From NCBI RefSeq assembly GCF_021462265.1, contig NZ_JAJONF010000057.1, forward strand, positions 1 to 55,928: a stretch of 55,928 bases of DNA, given 5' to 3'. This stretch comes from Streptomyces shenzhenensis. Its GTDB lineage: Bacteria; Actinomycetota; Actinomycetes; Streptomycetales; Streptomycetaceae. The position numbers and the translations under genes are program-made. Under the pieces are notes generated by a model. That model had not been told where the DNA came from. It ran no database searches and saw nothing but the letters and a program-made list of their open reading frames with translations. Positions 22,624 to 30,924 of the stretch are shown piece after piece (within the stretch, counting starts at the first letter, position 1; the number at the start of each line of letters is the position of its first letter).

Positions 22624-24353
22624 CGTCCGTGTTCATCCGGGTCCGGGGCCGGATCGCCGCTCTGCTGCCCGGCCGTGCCGACCTGACGGAAATGGGCCGT
22701 GACCCGCGCCGGGACCTCCTTGCGGGACTGACCGTGGCCATCGTCGCGCTGCCGCTCGCGCTTGGTTTCGGTGTCTCCTCGGGGCTCGGCGCCGAGGCCG
22801 GGCTCGCGACCGCGGTGGTCGCCGGCGCGCTCGCCGCGGTCTTCGGCGGTTCGAATCTGCAGGTGTCCGGGCCGACCGGTGCGATGACCGTGGTGCTGGT
22901 ACCGATCGTCGCGGCGTACGGGCCGTCCGGGGTGCTCACGGTGGGCCTGATGGCCGGCGTGATGCTCGTCGTGCTGGCCCTGCTCAAGGCCGGCAAGTAC
23001 ATGCAGTACATCCCCGCGCCGGTCGTGGAGGGCTTCACGCTCGGCATCGCCTGCGTGATCGGCCTGCAGCAGATTCCGAACGCGCTCGGGGTGCCCAAGC
23101 CCGAGGGCGATCGCGTGCTGGTGGTGACCTGGCGGGCGGTGGAGGAGTTCGCCGGGTCCCCGAACTGGACCGCCGTCGGCCTCGCGGTCGCGGTGGCCGT
23201 GGTCATGCTGGTGGGCGCCCGCCTGCGCCCGACCGTGCCGTTCTCCATCCTCGCGGTGATCGGGGCCACCGTCGTGGCGCAGGTCGCGGGCCTGGGTGCC
23301 GCCAAGCCGATCGGTGATCTGCCGGCCGGGCTCGCGGCTCCCTCGCTGTCCTTCCTCGACCCCGGGGCGCTCGGCTCGCTGCTGGCCCCGGCCGTCGCGG
23401 TGGCGGCACTGGCCGCACTGGAGTCACTGCTGTCGGCCTCGGTCGCCGACGGCATGACGGTGGGACAGAAGCACGACCCCGACCGCGAACTGTTCGGGCA
23501 GGGCCTGGCCAACATCGCGGCCCCGCTGTTCGGCGGGGTACCGGCGACCGGCGCGATCGCGCGTACGGCGGTCAACGTCCGTACCGGCGCGAGCTCCCGG
23601 CTGGCCGCGCTCACCCATGCCGGGGTCCTCGCCGTGATCGTCTTCGCCGCCGCCCCCCTCGTCTCCAAGATCCCGCTCGCCGCGCTGGCCGGTGTGCTGC
23701 TGGCCACCGCCGTCCGCATGGTCGAGGTCGGCTCCCTGCGCGCCATGGCCAGGGCCACCCGGTCCGACGCCCTGATTCTGGCGCTCACCGCCGTCGCCAC
23801 CCTCGCACTCGACCTCGTGTACGCCGTGATCATCGGCCTGGTGGTCGCGGGCGCGCTCGCACTGCGCGCGGTGGCCAAGCAGGCGCGTCTCGATCAGGTG
23901 CCGCTCGACCGCGGCGACCACAGTGCCGAGGAGCACGCGCTGCTCGCGGAGCACATCGTGGCGTACCGGATCGACGGCCCGCTGTTCTTCGCCGGCGCCC
24001 ACCGCTTCCTCCTCGAACTGACCGAGGTCGCCGACGTGCGCGTGGTCATCCTTCGTATGTCGCGGGTGACCACCATCGACGCCACCGGGGCCCTGGTCCT
24101 CAAGGACGCGGTGGCGAAACTGCACCGGCGCGGCGTCGTCGTCATGACCTCCGGCATACGTGCGGGCCAGCGGCAGGTCCTCGACTCCGTCGGCGCGCTG
24201 GAGCTGCTGCGTCTGGAGGGGCGCGAGTACGCCACCACGCCCGAGGCCATCAAGGGCGCCCGCTTCTACCTGGAGAGCGCCGGTGTCGTGCCGCCGTTCC
24301 CGGCCCGGACGTCCCGGTCCGTCATCGAGGATCCGGAGGCGACCGCCGGATGA
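22620..24353 (+). CDS. SulP-family anion transporter with STAS domain
   Basis: A 577-residue inner-membrane permease of the SulP/SLC26 family. The membrane domain starts with RRDLLAGLTVAIVALPLALGFGVSSGLG and includes LQVSGPTGAMTVVLVPIVA, the substrate-binding region, and GGVPATGAIARTAVNVRTGA. A cytoplasmic STAS domain follows from about residue 440 (EHIVAYRIDGPLFFAGAHRF, VVILRMSRVTTIDATGALVLKDA). It transports sulfate, bicarbonate or a similar anion. Context with sulfur genes 4-8 kb away favours sulfate but does not prove it. It overlaps the ArsR stop and the next gene start. Confidence 0.9.
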   Translation: MTSVFIRVRGRIAALLPGRADLTEMGRDPRRDLLAGLTVAIVALPLALGFGVSSGLGAEAGLATAVVAGALAAVFGGSNLQVSGPTGAMTVVLVPIVAAYGPSGVLTVGLMAGVMLVVLALLKAGKYMQYIPAPVVEGFTLGIACVIGLQQIPNALGVPKPEGDRVLVVTWRAVEEFAGSPNWTAVGLAVAVAVVMLVGARLRPTVPFSILAVIGATVVAQVAGLGAAKPIGDLPAGLAAPSLSFLDPGALGSLLAPAVAVAALAALESLLSASVADGMTVGQKHDPDRELFGQGLANIAAPLFGGVPATGAIARTAVNVRTGASSRLAALTHAGVLAVIVFAAAPLVSKIPLAALAGVLLATAVRMVEVGSLRAMARATRSDALILALTAVATLALDLVYAVIIGLVVAGALALRAVAKQARLDQVPLDRGDHSAEEHALLAEHIVAYRIDGPLFFAGAHRFLLELTEVADVRVVILRMSRVTTIDATGALVLKDAVAKLHRRGVVVMTSGIRAGQRQVLDSVGALELLRLEGREYATTPEAIKGARFYLESAGVVPPFPARTSRSVIEDPEATAG

Positions 24354-24757
24354 GCACTGTGCCCGCCGTGCTGCGCATGGTCGAGGTCTCCGGTTCCGAG
24401 GCCCTGTGGCTGCTGGAGGGCAGTGCGCTGGGCCGGCTGGTGTACAGCTGGCGGGACCTCACCGTCGTCCGGCCCGGCCGGCATCGGTGGGAGTACGGCC
24501 GCCTGGTGGTACGCGCGCCCGCTCCGGCCGCCGCGGTTCCCGCCACCGCGACCTACCAGGTGGACGAGGTCCGCGCGGCGACCGGCATCGGCTGGAGCGT
24601 CACCGTCGCCGGGCCGGTCGACGTGATCACCGATCCCGACGAGGCCGCTCACTATCAGCGCACCCTCGCCGGCTGGAGCCACGGCCCGCACGACACCCTG
24701 CTGCGCCTGCACCCGAAGACGGTGAGCGGATTCCGCCTCGCCAGCGCGGAGACCTGA
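24350..24757 (+). CDS. pyridoxamine-phosphate-oxidase-like flavin-binding protein
   Basis: A 135-residue split-beta-barrel protein of the PPOX class. The N-terminal SEALWLLEGSALGRLVYSWRD corresponds to the typical substrate-proximal helix, and TYQVDEVRAATGIGWSVTVAGPVDVITD to the barrel core. The C-terminus TVSGFRL resembles the family's terminal strand. It probably binds FMN or F420, but no reaction can be assigned. Its ATG overlaps the SulP stop, making it the third gene of the arsR-sulP operon. Confidence 0.7.
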   Translation: MSTVPAVLRMVEVSGSEALWLLEGSALGRLVYSWRDLTVVRPGRHRWEYGRLVVRAPAPAAAVPATATYQVDEVRAATGIGWSVTVAGPVDVITDPDEAAHYQRTLAGWSHGPHDTLLRLHPKTVSGFRLASAET

Positions 24758-24906
24758 TGAGCAGCCGGCTCGAAGCCCTGCGCCACCGGCACGTGCTCAC
24801 CCTGCCCACGTGGCCGGCCGCGGCCCGCACCGCCCGTCAGACGCCGAGCAGGCTCCGACCGCGAGCCTGCCGCACCACCTACGAGGTTTCCGATCTTGGC
24901 AATTGA
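24757..24906 (+). CDS. small reading frame after the PPOX gene, uncertain
   Basis: A 49-residue frame starting MSSRLEALRHRHVLTL, whose ATG overlaps the TGA of the previous gene. Codon bias is good in the first half only. No family is recognised. It may be a truncated gene or chance. Confidence 0.25.
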   Translation: MSSRLEALRHRHVLTLPTWPAAARTARQTPSRLRPRACRTTYEVSDLGN

Positions 24907-25074
24907 CGAGGTTGTAATATCGGCTGTCGGGCGGTCCGGGTGCCCGTGCGCGGATTCGGCCTGGCCGACGCCGCAGGCGAGGATGGGCCGCATGGGTGTG
25001 ACGAGTGGGCGGATGCGATGCAGCGAGGACCGGCCGGCACGGCCGTGCTGCTCAGCCGGGAAGGGGACGGCACG

Positions 25075-25425
25075 ATGAGCACGCCGCTGTACCAACTGAA
25101 GGCCGAGTTCTTCAAGACGCTGGGGCATCCGGCACGTATCAGGGTTCTGGAGCTGCTGAGCGAGCGCGAGCACGCGGTGGCGGAGATGCTGCCCGAGGTG
25201 GGCATCGAGCCGGCTCACCTGTCGCAGCAGCTCGCGGTGTTGCGCCGCGCGAATCTGGTGGTCACCCGCAAGGAGGGCTCCACCGTGTACTACTCCCTGG
25301 TCAGCCCGCAGATCGCCGAGCTGCTCCGGATAGCCCGCACCATCCTGTCCGGAGTGCTCGCCGGGCAGGCCGAACTTCTCGCCGACCTGCGGGCCGCTCA
25401 GACGCCGGCGAAACCGCCGACGTAG
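25075..25425 (+). CDS. ArsR/SmtB-family regulator, copy 2
   Basis: A 116-residue winged-helix protein starting MSTPLYQLKAEFFKTLGHPARIRVLELL, closely similar to copies 1 and 3. The recognition region is AHLSQQLAVLRRANLVVTRKEGSTVYYSL. It contains no cysteine. The ATG at 25075 is chosen because it aligns with the other two copies and follows AAGGGGAC. The upstream region is AT-richer (24885-24925) but shows no clean palindrome. It is monocistronic before a strong hairpin. Target genes are unknown. Confidence 0.85.
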   Translation: MSTPLYQLKAEFFKTLGHPARIRVLELLSEREHAVAEMLPEVGIEPAHLSQQLAVLRRANLVVTRKEGSTVYYSLVSPQIAELLRIARTILSGVLAGQAELLADLRAAQTPAKPPT

Positions 25426-25443
25426 CAACGGCCCTGCACCGGT

Positions 25444-25480
25444 GGCCGCCCCGAGACCCGCGACACCGGGCGGGGCGGCC
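25444..25480 (+). terminator. terminator hairpin after ArsR copy 2
   Basis: A perfect 10-base-pair stem GGCCGCCCCG / CGGGGCGGCC with a 17-base loop lies 19 bases after the stop. It is also in the right place to stop the convergent SLOG gene. It has no T-run. The rest of 25481-25730 shows nothing else. Confidence 0.6.
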
Positions 25481-25730
25481 GAGTCCGCCCCGCCCGAGCC
25501 GCGAGGGGGGAACCGTCAGTCCTCCGCCGCGGGGGAGCCCGGTGCAGGTGCGCGGTGCGGACGCAGGTTTCCCGCAACGGCCGCGAGACCGGGATCGCGG
25601 CGACCTCCGGCCCTGTCCACGACGCCGAGCGGTGACCACACCTCCCGGCGTCGCCGCGGCCGGCGGTCTCAGCGACCCGGTCCGGCTCGGCCCAGCTCGG
25701 CCATGCGGACCCACGGCGGCGTACCGGCCG

Positions 25731-26270
25731 TCATGACGGCGCCTCCGCCACCTCGGGACCCCCCACCCGCTCGGCGCCCGCGGGCCACAGCACCTCGACG
25801 TCGATGCCGTGACTGCGCGCGTACGCCACCAGGTGAGCGGTGCGGTCACGGCCGTTGGACGCGGTGCCGTCCCAGATCGCCAGCACCCGGGCGCAGGCCC
25901 GCAGCAGGCGCTCGTCGGCGCCCACACAGGCGTCCCGGTCCGCCGGGTCGTACTCCAGCAGCCGCACCTGCTCGGACAGCAGCAGCAACTCCCCGGCCGC
26001 CCGCCAGTCCCGCTCCCGCAGCAGCGCGGGCACCCGGTTCAGCGTGGGCACCACGGTCACCAGCGCCAGCCCGGCCTGCTTCGCGGCTCGTCCGAACGCC
26101 ACCGGCAGCCCCTGTCCGACCCGGACCATGCCCGTCCACCCGGCCTCGGCACACCGGGCCAGCCGCGCCCGCAGCTCTTCCTCCAGCAGGGCCAGGGTCC
26201 AGGGCGCGAGATCCTCATGCCCCACCACAGCGATCAACCTCGGCAGTCCTTTCTCCCTCACACACGCCAC
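25731..26270 (-). CDS. SLOG-like nucleotide-binding protein
   Basis: A 179-residue alpha/beta protein: LPRLIAVVGHEDLAPWTLALLEEELRARL, then GLPVAFGRAAKQAGLALVTVVPT, and RVLAIWDGTASNGRDRTAHLVAYARSHGIDVEVLWP near the C-terminus. The last segment, with D-G-x(2)-S/N-G before a helix and a V-x-V-x-W-P strand, is the pattern of the SLOG/YspA Rossmann-like superfamily, which senses or processes nucleotide ligands. The GTG at 26270 is the earliest start, and a start nearer LPRLI is possible. It shares strand with the small membrane protein and ArsR copy 3 upstream. Confidence 0.65.
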   Translation of the reverse strand: MACVREKGLPRLIAVVGHEDLAPWTLALLEEELRARLARCAEAGWTGMVRVGQGLPVAFGRAAKQAGLALVTVVPTLNRVPALLRERDWRAAGELLLLSEQVRLLEYDPADRDACVGADERLLRACARVLAIWDGTASNGRDRTAHLVAYARSHGIDVEVLWPAGAERVGGPEVAEAPS

Positions 26271-26489
26271 TCACCGCACCTGGCCGGCCGAGGAGTCCGC
26301 ACGCCGCGCCCAGGCTGGTCCGCCCAGGAGGAAGCGCCTGGGCGGCCGCCCGCGGGAGAGGAACGGCCGTCCGCCGGCCGGTCCCCTCCACAGCTTCACC
26401 GGTGGCCCAGCGGTTGAACAGGGCCGTTCGGCCCCAGGCCCGGGGTGACGACGCTCTGCTCCGGGGCGGCCGGAACCCCGGCGACGTGG

Positions 26490-26675
26490 TTATTTGTGCG
26501 CGTGCTCGCCGAGATAGAAGAGCAGCCACACGAACCCGGCGAACAGATGGGTGCCGAAAATGTAGAAGCCCGCCCGGATCGCGACACCGCGCTCGATCCG
26601 CCACTCGCGGTCCCTGACCTTCCCCCCGCCTTTCGTGTCCCCCGGCTGCCCGGCCGCCTCGGCTCCCTCACTCAC
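26490..26675 (-). CDS. small single-pass membrane protein
   Basis: A 61-residue protein with a Gly/Lys-rich N-terminus, then VRDREWRIERGVAIRAGFYIFGTHLFAGFVWLLFYLGEHAHK, giving one C-terminal membrane helix. I recall such proteins as DUF6126 in Streptomyces. GTG start with GGGAG eight bases upstream. It lies between ArsR copy 3 and the SLOG gene on the same strand, so it could be part of a stress operon. No activity is assigned. Confidence 0.65.
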   Translation of the reverse strand: MSEGAEAAGQPGDTKGGGKVRDREWRIERGVAIRAGFYIFGTHLFAGFVWLLFYLGEHAHK

Positions 26676-26700
26676 GATGCCGTCTCCCTCTCCTGCGATT

Positions 26701-27039
26701 TCACCGGGCCGCGTCCGCGGACCGCAGCTCTTCCAGCAGTTCCTGCCGGCCGGCCAGCAGCACGGACAGGATCCGGCGTGCCGCCGCCAGCAGGTCGGCC
26801 ACGTCCCCGCCGGCCAGCTCGTACACGACGGTGGAACCGGTCCGGGTGGCGGTGACGATCCCGGAGCGGCGCAGCACCGCCAGCTGCTGCGACAGGTTGG
26901 ACGGCTCGACCTCGATGGCGGAGAGCAGGCCGCGTACGGGCTTCGGCCCGTCCTGCAGCAGCTCCAGCACCCTGATCCGCACCGGGTGCCCGAGCATCCG
27001 GAAGAACTCCGCCTTCGCCTCGTACAGCGGAACCGGCAT
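26701..27039 (-). CDS. ArsR/SmtB-family regulator, copy 3
   Basis: A 112-residue winged-helix repressor starting MPVPLYEAKAEFFRMLGHPVRIRVLELLQDGP, with DNA-binding helix NLSQQLAVLRRSGIV. It is most similar to copy 1. No cysteine is present. The ATG at 27039 aligns with the paralogues and is eight bases after GAGGGG. A GTG nine bases upstream overlaps the previous stop but has poor spacing. It is co-transcribed with the 60-residue gene upstream, behind the palindrome at 27273-27292. Confidence 0.87.
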   Translation of the reverse strand: MPVPLYEAKAEFFRMLGHPVRIRVLELLQDGPKPVRGLLSAIEVEPSNLSQQLAVLRRSGIVTATRTGSTVVYELAGGDVADLLAAARRILSVLLAGRQELLEELRSADAAR

Positions 27040-27044
27040 CCCGA

Positions 27045-27227
27045 TCACCCCTCGTCCGGTTCTGTCGCCTCGACGTCCAGCCCGTGCCTGCGGGCGAACC
27101 TCACCGCGTCGTCCAGCTCGTCCTGCGCGACCGCGACCGCGTAGGGGTCCTCGGCCTCCAGGGCGGCCGCCAGAGCGGACCGGGCCGCCCGCACCCGCGC
27201 CAGCAACGCCTCGACGACTGTTCCCAC
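27045..27227 (-). CDS. small helical protein upstream of ArsR copy 3
   Basis: A 60-residue protein starting VGTVVEALLARVRAARSALAAALEAEDPYAVAVAQDELDDAVRFARRHGLDVE. It is almost wholly helical and Ala-rich, and may form a coiled coil or helical hairpin. The GTG at 27227 follows GGAGG. A longer TTG-started version reaches 27266. The stop overlaps the region of the ArsR start, so translation is coupled. Function unknown; a partner or antitoxin-like role for the regulator is only speculation. Confidence 0.55.
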   Translation of the reverse strand: MGTVVEALLARVRAARSALAAALEAEDPYAVAVAQDELDDAVRFARRHGLDVEATEPDEG

Positions 27228-27272
27228 CCCGACCTCCACTCCGTGATCATCTGCCAAGCAGCGCAACTAACC

Positions 27273-27292
27273 AATTGAAGAACTCTTCAATT
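27273..27292. promoter_or_regulatory. ArsR operator, perfect 9-2-9 palindrome
   Basis: AATTGAAGA-AC-TCTTCAATT is a perfect inverted repeat. It lies upstream of the small helical gene and ArsR copy 3 in an AT-rich patch. The ATTGAA..TTCAAT form is typical of ArsR-family operators. Confidence 0.75.
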
Positions 27293-27344
27293 ATAGGCCG
27301 TGCGAGGCACAACCGCCCATCTCGGGCACCGCCCCCCATGCGCC

Positions 27345-27712
27345 GCCTCGCCGTCCCCGCCGCGAGCTGAGCGGCGAGGCCGGGACCTGCGCACGGTACG
27401 TCACCGTCGAGCGCTGCGGGCCCCGTGCAGCAGCAGCCGAGACAACGGACCTCCTGCACCGGGACGGCGCCGTCCGGCGAGCAAGTGCCGGGCGCGACCC
27501 CGAGCTCGTTCGCCACGTCGACGAGGTGGCCGTCCGGCCTGCGCCGCGAAGCACGCCGTCGCGTCGCACACCCGGACGTGCCGGCGGCCGTGCGGGGCCG
27601 CGAGGTCGGCGTAGCAGCCGGCCGGTCCGAGTCCGGCGGCGCCGGGCAGCGGCCCCAGTCCGAGGGAGACCAGGGCGGCCTGCCGGCCCCGGCTCCCGCC
27701 GCCGCGGCCCAC
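27345..27712 (-). pseudogene. frameshifted NuoE-like [2Fe-2S] subunit remnant
   Basis: One frame reads GLGPAGCYADLAAPHGRRHV then RVCDATACFAAQAG, a first Cys pair of thioredoxin-like [2Fe-2S] NuoE proteins. Near 27530 the reading must shift by one base. The next frame then continues DGHLVDVANELGVAPGTCSP and VPVQEVRCLGCCCTGPAALDG, the second Cys pair. Removing one C in the CGGCC run would restore GRHLVDVANELG. Family members are subunit E of NADH or formate dehydrogenases. The downstream flavoprotein part is missing, so this is a truncated remnant or, less likely, a sequencing error in a small gene. Confidence 0.6.
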
Positions 27713-27784
27713 GGACGTTCCTCGGTGCCTTCGAAGGGGGCGGGCGGCGGCCGGTGCCTCCGGTCACCGCCCGCCCGCGGTGGA

Positions 27785-29170
27785 TCAGACCTCGGCCGCG
27801 GCCGTCAGGGCGAGCCAGGCGCCGTAGCCGCCGAGCAGGTCGGAGACGTCGGTGCGGCCGTGGTGGCGCAGCAGGCTGGCCGCGATGGAGGAACGGTGGC
27901 CGCCCGCGCAGTGCACGACCAGGGGCCGGCCGGCCGGTATCTCGTCGATACGGCGGGCCAGTTCGGCCAGCGGGATGTGCGACGACCCCTCGATGAAGCC
28001 CTCCTCGCGCTCGGCGGCGTTGCGCACGTCCAGGACCAGCGGGGGTTCGGCACCGTCGAGCAGCCGGCGCAGTTCGTCGGCGGTCAGGCGGCTGGCCTGT
28101 CCCATCTCGTCGGCCAGGGCGGGGAAGGCGCCCTCGGGTTCGCGCAGATAACCGCCGACCTTGTCGAAGCCGATCCGGGCGAGCCGGGTGACGATCTCCT
28201 CCTCGCGGTCCTGCGGCGCGATGACGACGACCTCCTGCTCGGGGGCGACGACGGTGCCCGCCTGCTCGGCGAAGCGGCCGTCCGCGGGCACGTTGACCGA
28301 GCCGCGCAGATGGCCCGGCGCGAAGTCCTGCGGCGAGCGGGCGTCGACCACGACCGCCCCCGCCGCGCGCCGCGCCATGAACTCCTGCACCGACAGCGGC
28401 CGGGGCGCGGCGGCCGCGTCGAACAGGCCGTGCTCCTTACGGTTGAGGATGGCGTCGTAGACGAAGTAGGCGGGCGCGGACGGCTGGCCCGCCGTCACCA
28501 GCTCCACGAACCGTTCCTCGCTCATCGGCCGGCAGGCGTAGTTGGTGGCGCGCTGCTCGCCGATGGTGGACTGGCGCTGGGTGGAGAGGTTCTTGCCGCA
28601 GGCGGATCCGGCGCCGTGGGCGGGGAAGACCCGCACGGCGTCCGGGAGGGCCATCAGTTTGTGCTGGATGGTGTCGTAGAGCATCTTGCCGAGTTCGTCC
28701 GCGGTCACGCCGATCGAGGCCAGCAGGTCGGGGCGGCCGACGTCACCGATGAACAGCGCGTCACCGGTGAGAACGCCGTAGGGGACCGCGTCGTCGGCGT
28801 GCTCGTACACCAGGACGCTGATCGACTCCGGGGTGTGGCCCGGCGTCTCGAGGATCTGGAGCTGGACGTCGCCGAGGCTGATGCGCTCGCCGTCGGCCAG
28901 CTTGCGGATCGGGTACTCGGCCTCGGCACGCTGCCCGTAGCCGATCCAGGCGCCCGTGCGGTCGGCGAGTTCCAGGTGGCCGGCGAGGAAGTCGGCATGG
29001 AAGTGGGTGTTGACGACCGCCTCGATGGTGAAGCCGTGGGCGGCGGCGTCGCTGAGGTATTCGGAGACGTCGCGGCGCGGGTCGACGACGACGGCCCTGC
29101 CGGTGGTCTCGTCGGCGATCAGGTACGACGCCTGGGAGAGGCAGTCGAGGTAGTACTGGGCGAAGAACAT
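27785..29170 (-). CDS. persulfide dioxygenase-rhodanese fusion (CstB/BlhA-like)
   Basis: A 461-residue protein with three parts. The metallo-beta-lactamase/ETHE1 domain has NTHFHADFLAGH (His56, His58, Asp60, His65) and ends near residue 240. A degenerate rhodanese domain (about 255-345, VVVDARSPQDFAPGHLRGSVN) has no Cys at its active-site loop VIAPQDRE. A C-terminal active rhodanese has VVHCAGGHRSS, with the catalytic Cys in CxGGHRS. This order is that of CstB, which oxidises persulfides and forms thiosulfate. The TACCCC..GGGGTA dyad in its promoter suggests CsoR/CstR-type control. Confidence 0.88.
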   Translation of the reverse strand: MFFAQYYLDCLSQASYLIADETTGRAVVVDPRRDVSEYLSDAAAHGFTIEAVVNTHFHADFLAGHLELADRTGAWIGYGQRAEAEYPIRKLADGERISLGDVQLQILETPGHTPESISVLVYEHADDAVPYGVLTGDALFIGDVGRPDLLASIGVTADELGKMLYDTIQHKLMALPDAVRVFPAHGAGSACGKNLSTQRQSTIGEQRATNYACRPMSEERFVELVTAGQPSAPAYFVYDAILNRKEHGLFDAAAAPRPLSVQEFMARRAAGAVVVDARSPQDFAPGHLRGSVNVPADGRFAEQAGTVVAPEQEVVVIAPQDREEEIVTRLARIGFDKVGGYLREPEGAFPALADEMGQASRLTADELRRLLDGAEPPLVLDVRNAAEREEGFIEGSSHIPLAELARRIDEIPAGRPLVVHCAGGHRSSIAASLLRHHGRTDVSDLLGGYGAWLALTAAAEV

Positions 29171-29203
29171 GGTCGGATGACCTCCATGTCGGAAAGGTCG
29201 CAT

Positions 29204-29217
29204 TACCCCGGGGGGTA
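29204..29217. promoter_or_regulatory. CsoR/CstR-like operator before the persulfide dioxygenase gene
   Basis: TACCCCGGGGGGTA, symmetric at all but the central pair, is about 34 bases upstream of the start codon. TACCC-N4-GGGTA-type sites are known for CsoR and CstR repressors. Two related sites lie before the rhodanese-SQR operon. Confidence 0.6.
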
Positions 29218-29304
29218 CGCGTAGGGGTCTGGTCCGCCCTTGCCGAAGGGCTGGGGTGGGGGGGGAGAGGGGCGGCGCGGGCCGGGGACGACCGGGCCGA
29301 GCGG

Positions 29305-30534
29305 TCAGAGGCGGCCGGTGAGCATGCCGTGCCAGTACACGGGCGGCAGGCCGTACCGCTTGAACACCCACATCGCGCGCCGCTCCCGGAACGGGCTGAT
29401 CAGCGGGAAGCTGGGGGTCGGGTTGAGGTCGTAGTCGAACTCGGCGAGCAGCATCCGGTCGCGGGCCGTCACCAGCGGACAGGACGTGTAGCCGTCGTAA
29501 CTCCTGGACGGGGAGCGGCCGTTCATCACGTCCAGCAGGTTCGCCGCGACCACCGGCGCCTGCTTGCGCACGGCCGCGCCGGTCTTCGAGGTCGGCAGGT
29601 TCGCCACGTCGCCGAGGGCGAAGACGTCTCCGTACGACGGGTGCCGGAGGGTGTGTTTGCCGGCGGCGACGAAACCCTGCGCACTGGCCGGGTCGGCGAG
29701 CGGGCTCGCCTTGACCCAGTCGGGGGCGCTCTGCGGCGGCACGGCGTGCAGGAGGTCGTAGCCGATGGTCTCCTTCGTGCCGTTCGCGTGGTCGGTGATC
29801 GTGACCTGGCGGCCGTCGCCGTCGACGGCGGTCATCTCCGAGCGCAGCCGCACCTCGATGCCGTACCGGTCGGCCACCTTCTCCAGGACCTGTGACCAGG
29901 CGGGCACCTTGAACAGAGCCGGGTCGGGGACGACGAGGATGACGCGTATACGGTCGAGGACCTTCTGCTTGCGCCAGTAGTCGGCGGCCAGGTAGGCGAT
30001 CTTCTGCGGGGCGCCGCCGCACTTCAGCGGAGAGGCCGGGTGCGTGAAGACGGCCGTGCCCGAGCGCATCTGCTTGATCAGTTCCCAGGTGCGCGGGGCG
30101 TACTCGGGTGCGTAGTTGCTGCTCACCCGGTCGTGGCCGACGGCTTCGGCGAGGCCCGGTACGCCGTCCCAGTCGAGTTGGAGGCCGGGCGCCATGACCA
30201 GGTACTCGTAGGTGAGTTCGGCGCCGCCGGACAGGGCCACCGTGCGGGCCTCGGGGTCGACCGCCAGGGCGCGGCGGCGGATCCAGCGCACGCCGTCCGG
30301 TATGACCGAGGCCTCGGGGCGGCGGGTGGTGCCGAGGGCGGCCTGGCCGCCGCCGACCAGGGTCCACAGGGGCTGGTACCAGTGGGTGTCGGACGGTTCG
30401 ATCAGCGTGATGTCGGTGACGCCGGCGCGCCGCAGGCGGGCGGCGACGCTGATACCGGCGCTGCCACCGCCGACGACGGCGATTCGGTGACGACCGGAGA
30501 TCGGGGCGTCGGAGGGAGTGGGCGTAGCGGCCAA
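29305..30534 (-). CDS. sqr: sulfide:quinone oxidoreductase
   Basis: A 409-residue FAD flavoprotein that oxidises sulfide and passes electrons to quinone, generating persulfide. The N-terminal FAD loop is IAVVGGGSAGISVAARL. The two redox cysteines are Cys172 in SPLKCGGAPQK and Cys352 in GYTSCPLVT. A second dinucleotide segment is VFALGDVANLPTSKTG. The C-terminal region is the short membrane-associating tail of type II enzymes. The TTG start follows AAGGAG by seven bases. It is probably co-transcribed with the rhodanese just upstream (46-base gap). Confidence 0.88.
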   Translation of the reverse strand: MAATPTPSDAPISGRHRIAVVGGGSAGISVAARLRRAGVTDITLIEPSDTHWYQPLWTLVGGGQAALGTTRRPEASVIPDGVRWIRRRALAVDPEARTVALSGGAELTYEYLVMAPGLQLDWDGVPGLAEAVGHDRVSSNYAPEYAPRTWELIKQMRSGTAVFTHPASPLKCGGAPQKIAYLAADYWRKQKVLDRIRVILVVPDPALFKVPAWSQVLEKVADRYGIEVRLRSEMTAVDGDGRQVTITDHANGTKETIGYDLLHAVPPQSAPDWVKASPLADPASAQGFVAAGKHTLRHPSYGDVFALGDVANLPTSKTGAAVRKQAPVVAANLLDVMNGRSPSRSYDGYTSCPLVTARDRMLLAEFDYDLNPTPSFPLISPFRERRAMWVFKRYGLPPVYWHGMLTGRL

Positions 30535-30580
30535 GGCAGGGCTCCTTTCCGGCTGGCCGGTGTGCGGGTGCGGGCGGAGG

Positions 30581-30907
30581 TCAGGCGGCGTGCTCGTGCG
30601 AACCGATCGCGACGGGGCGGCCGCCGCGAGCCCAGGCGCTGGTGCCGCCGGTGACCGAGTGGGCGTCGACGCCGTGGGAGTCCATCCAGTCGGCCGCGGT
30701 CCGGCTGCGGTTGCCGCTGGCGCAGACCACGTACACCGGCTGCCCGGCGGGCAGTTCGGCGTAGCGGGTGGGCACGGTGCGCAGCGGCATCAGCCGCGCG
30801 CCGGGGATGTGCCCGGCCGCGTACTCGTCCGCCTCCCGGACGTCGACCACGAGCACTCCGTCGGCCCATGCCGCCGCGAACACTTCCTGTGTCACTTCGC
30901 GAGCCAC
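30581..30907 (-). CDS. single-domain rhodanese
   Basis: A 108-residue sulfurtransferase with VVDVREADEYAAGHIPGARLMPL and active-site loop YVVCASGNRSRT, the Cys of CxSGxRS carrying the persulfide. GTG start with GAGGAGG seven bases upstream. First gene of the rhodanese-sqr unit. It likely transfers persulfide sulfur made by SQR or the dioxygenase-rhodanese. The C-terminus ends in HEHAA. Two operator-like palindromes precede it. Confidence 0.88.
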   Translation of the reverse strand: MAREVTQEVFAAAWADGVLVVDVREADEYAAGHIPGARLMPLRTVPTRYAELPAGQPVYVVCASGNRSRTAADWMDSHGVDAHSVTGGTSAWARGGRPVAIGSHEHAA

Positions 30908-30924
30908 TTGGTTGCCTCCTCAAT

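Noticed and set aside
24885..24925. ArsR operator before copy 2
   Set aside because: The stretch is AT-rich and contains CAATTG, but I could not find a dyad comparable with those of copies 1 and 3.
29171..30367. Extended frame that would fuse ~400 residues to the persulfide dioxygenase
   Set aside because: It runs through the SQR gene on the same strand in a different frame and contains only Arg/Pro-rich shadow sequence. MFFAQYYLDC at 29170 is the natural start.
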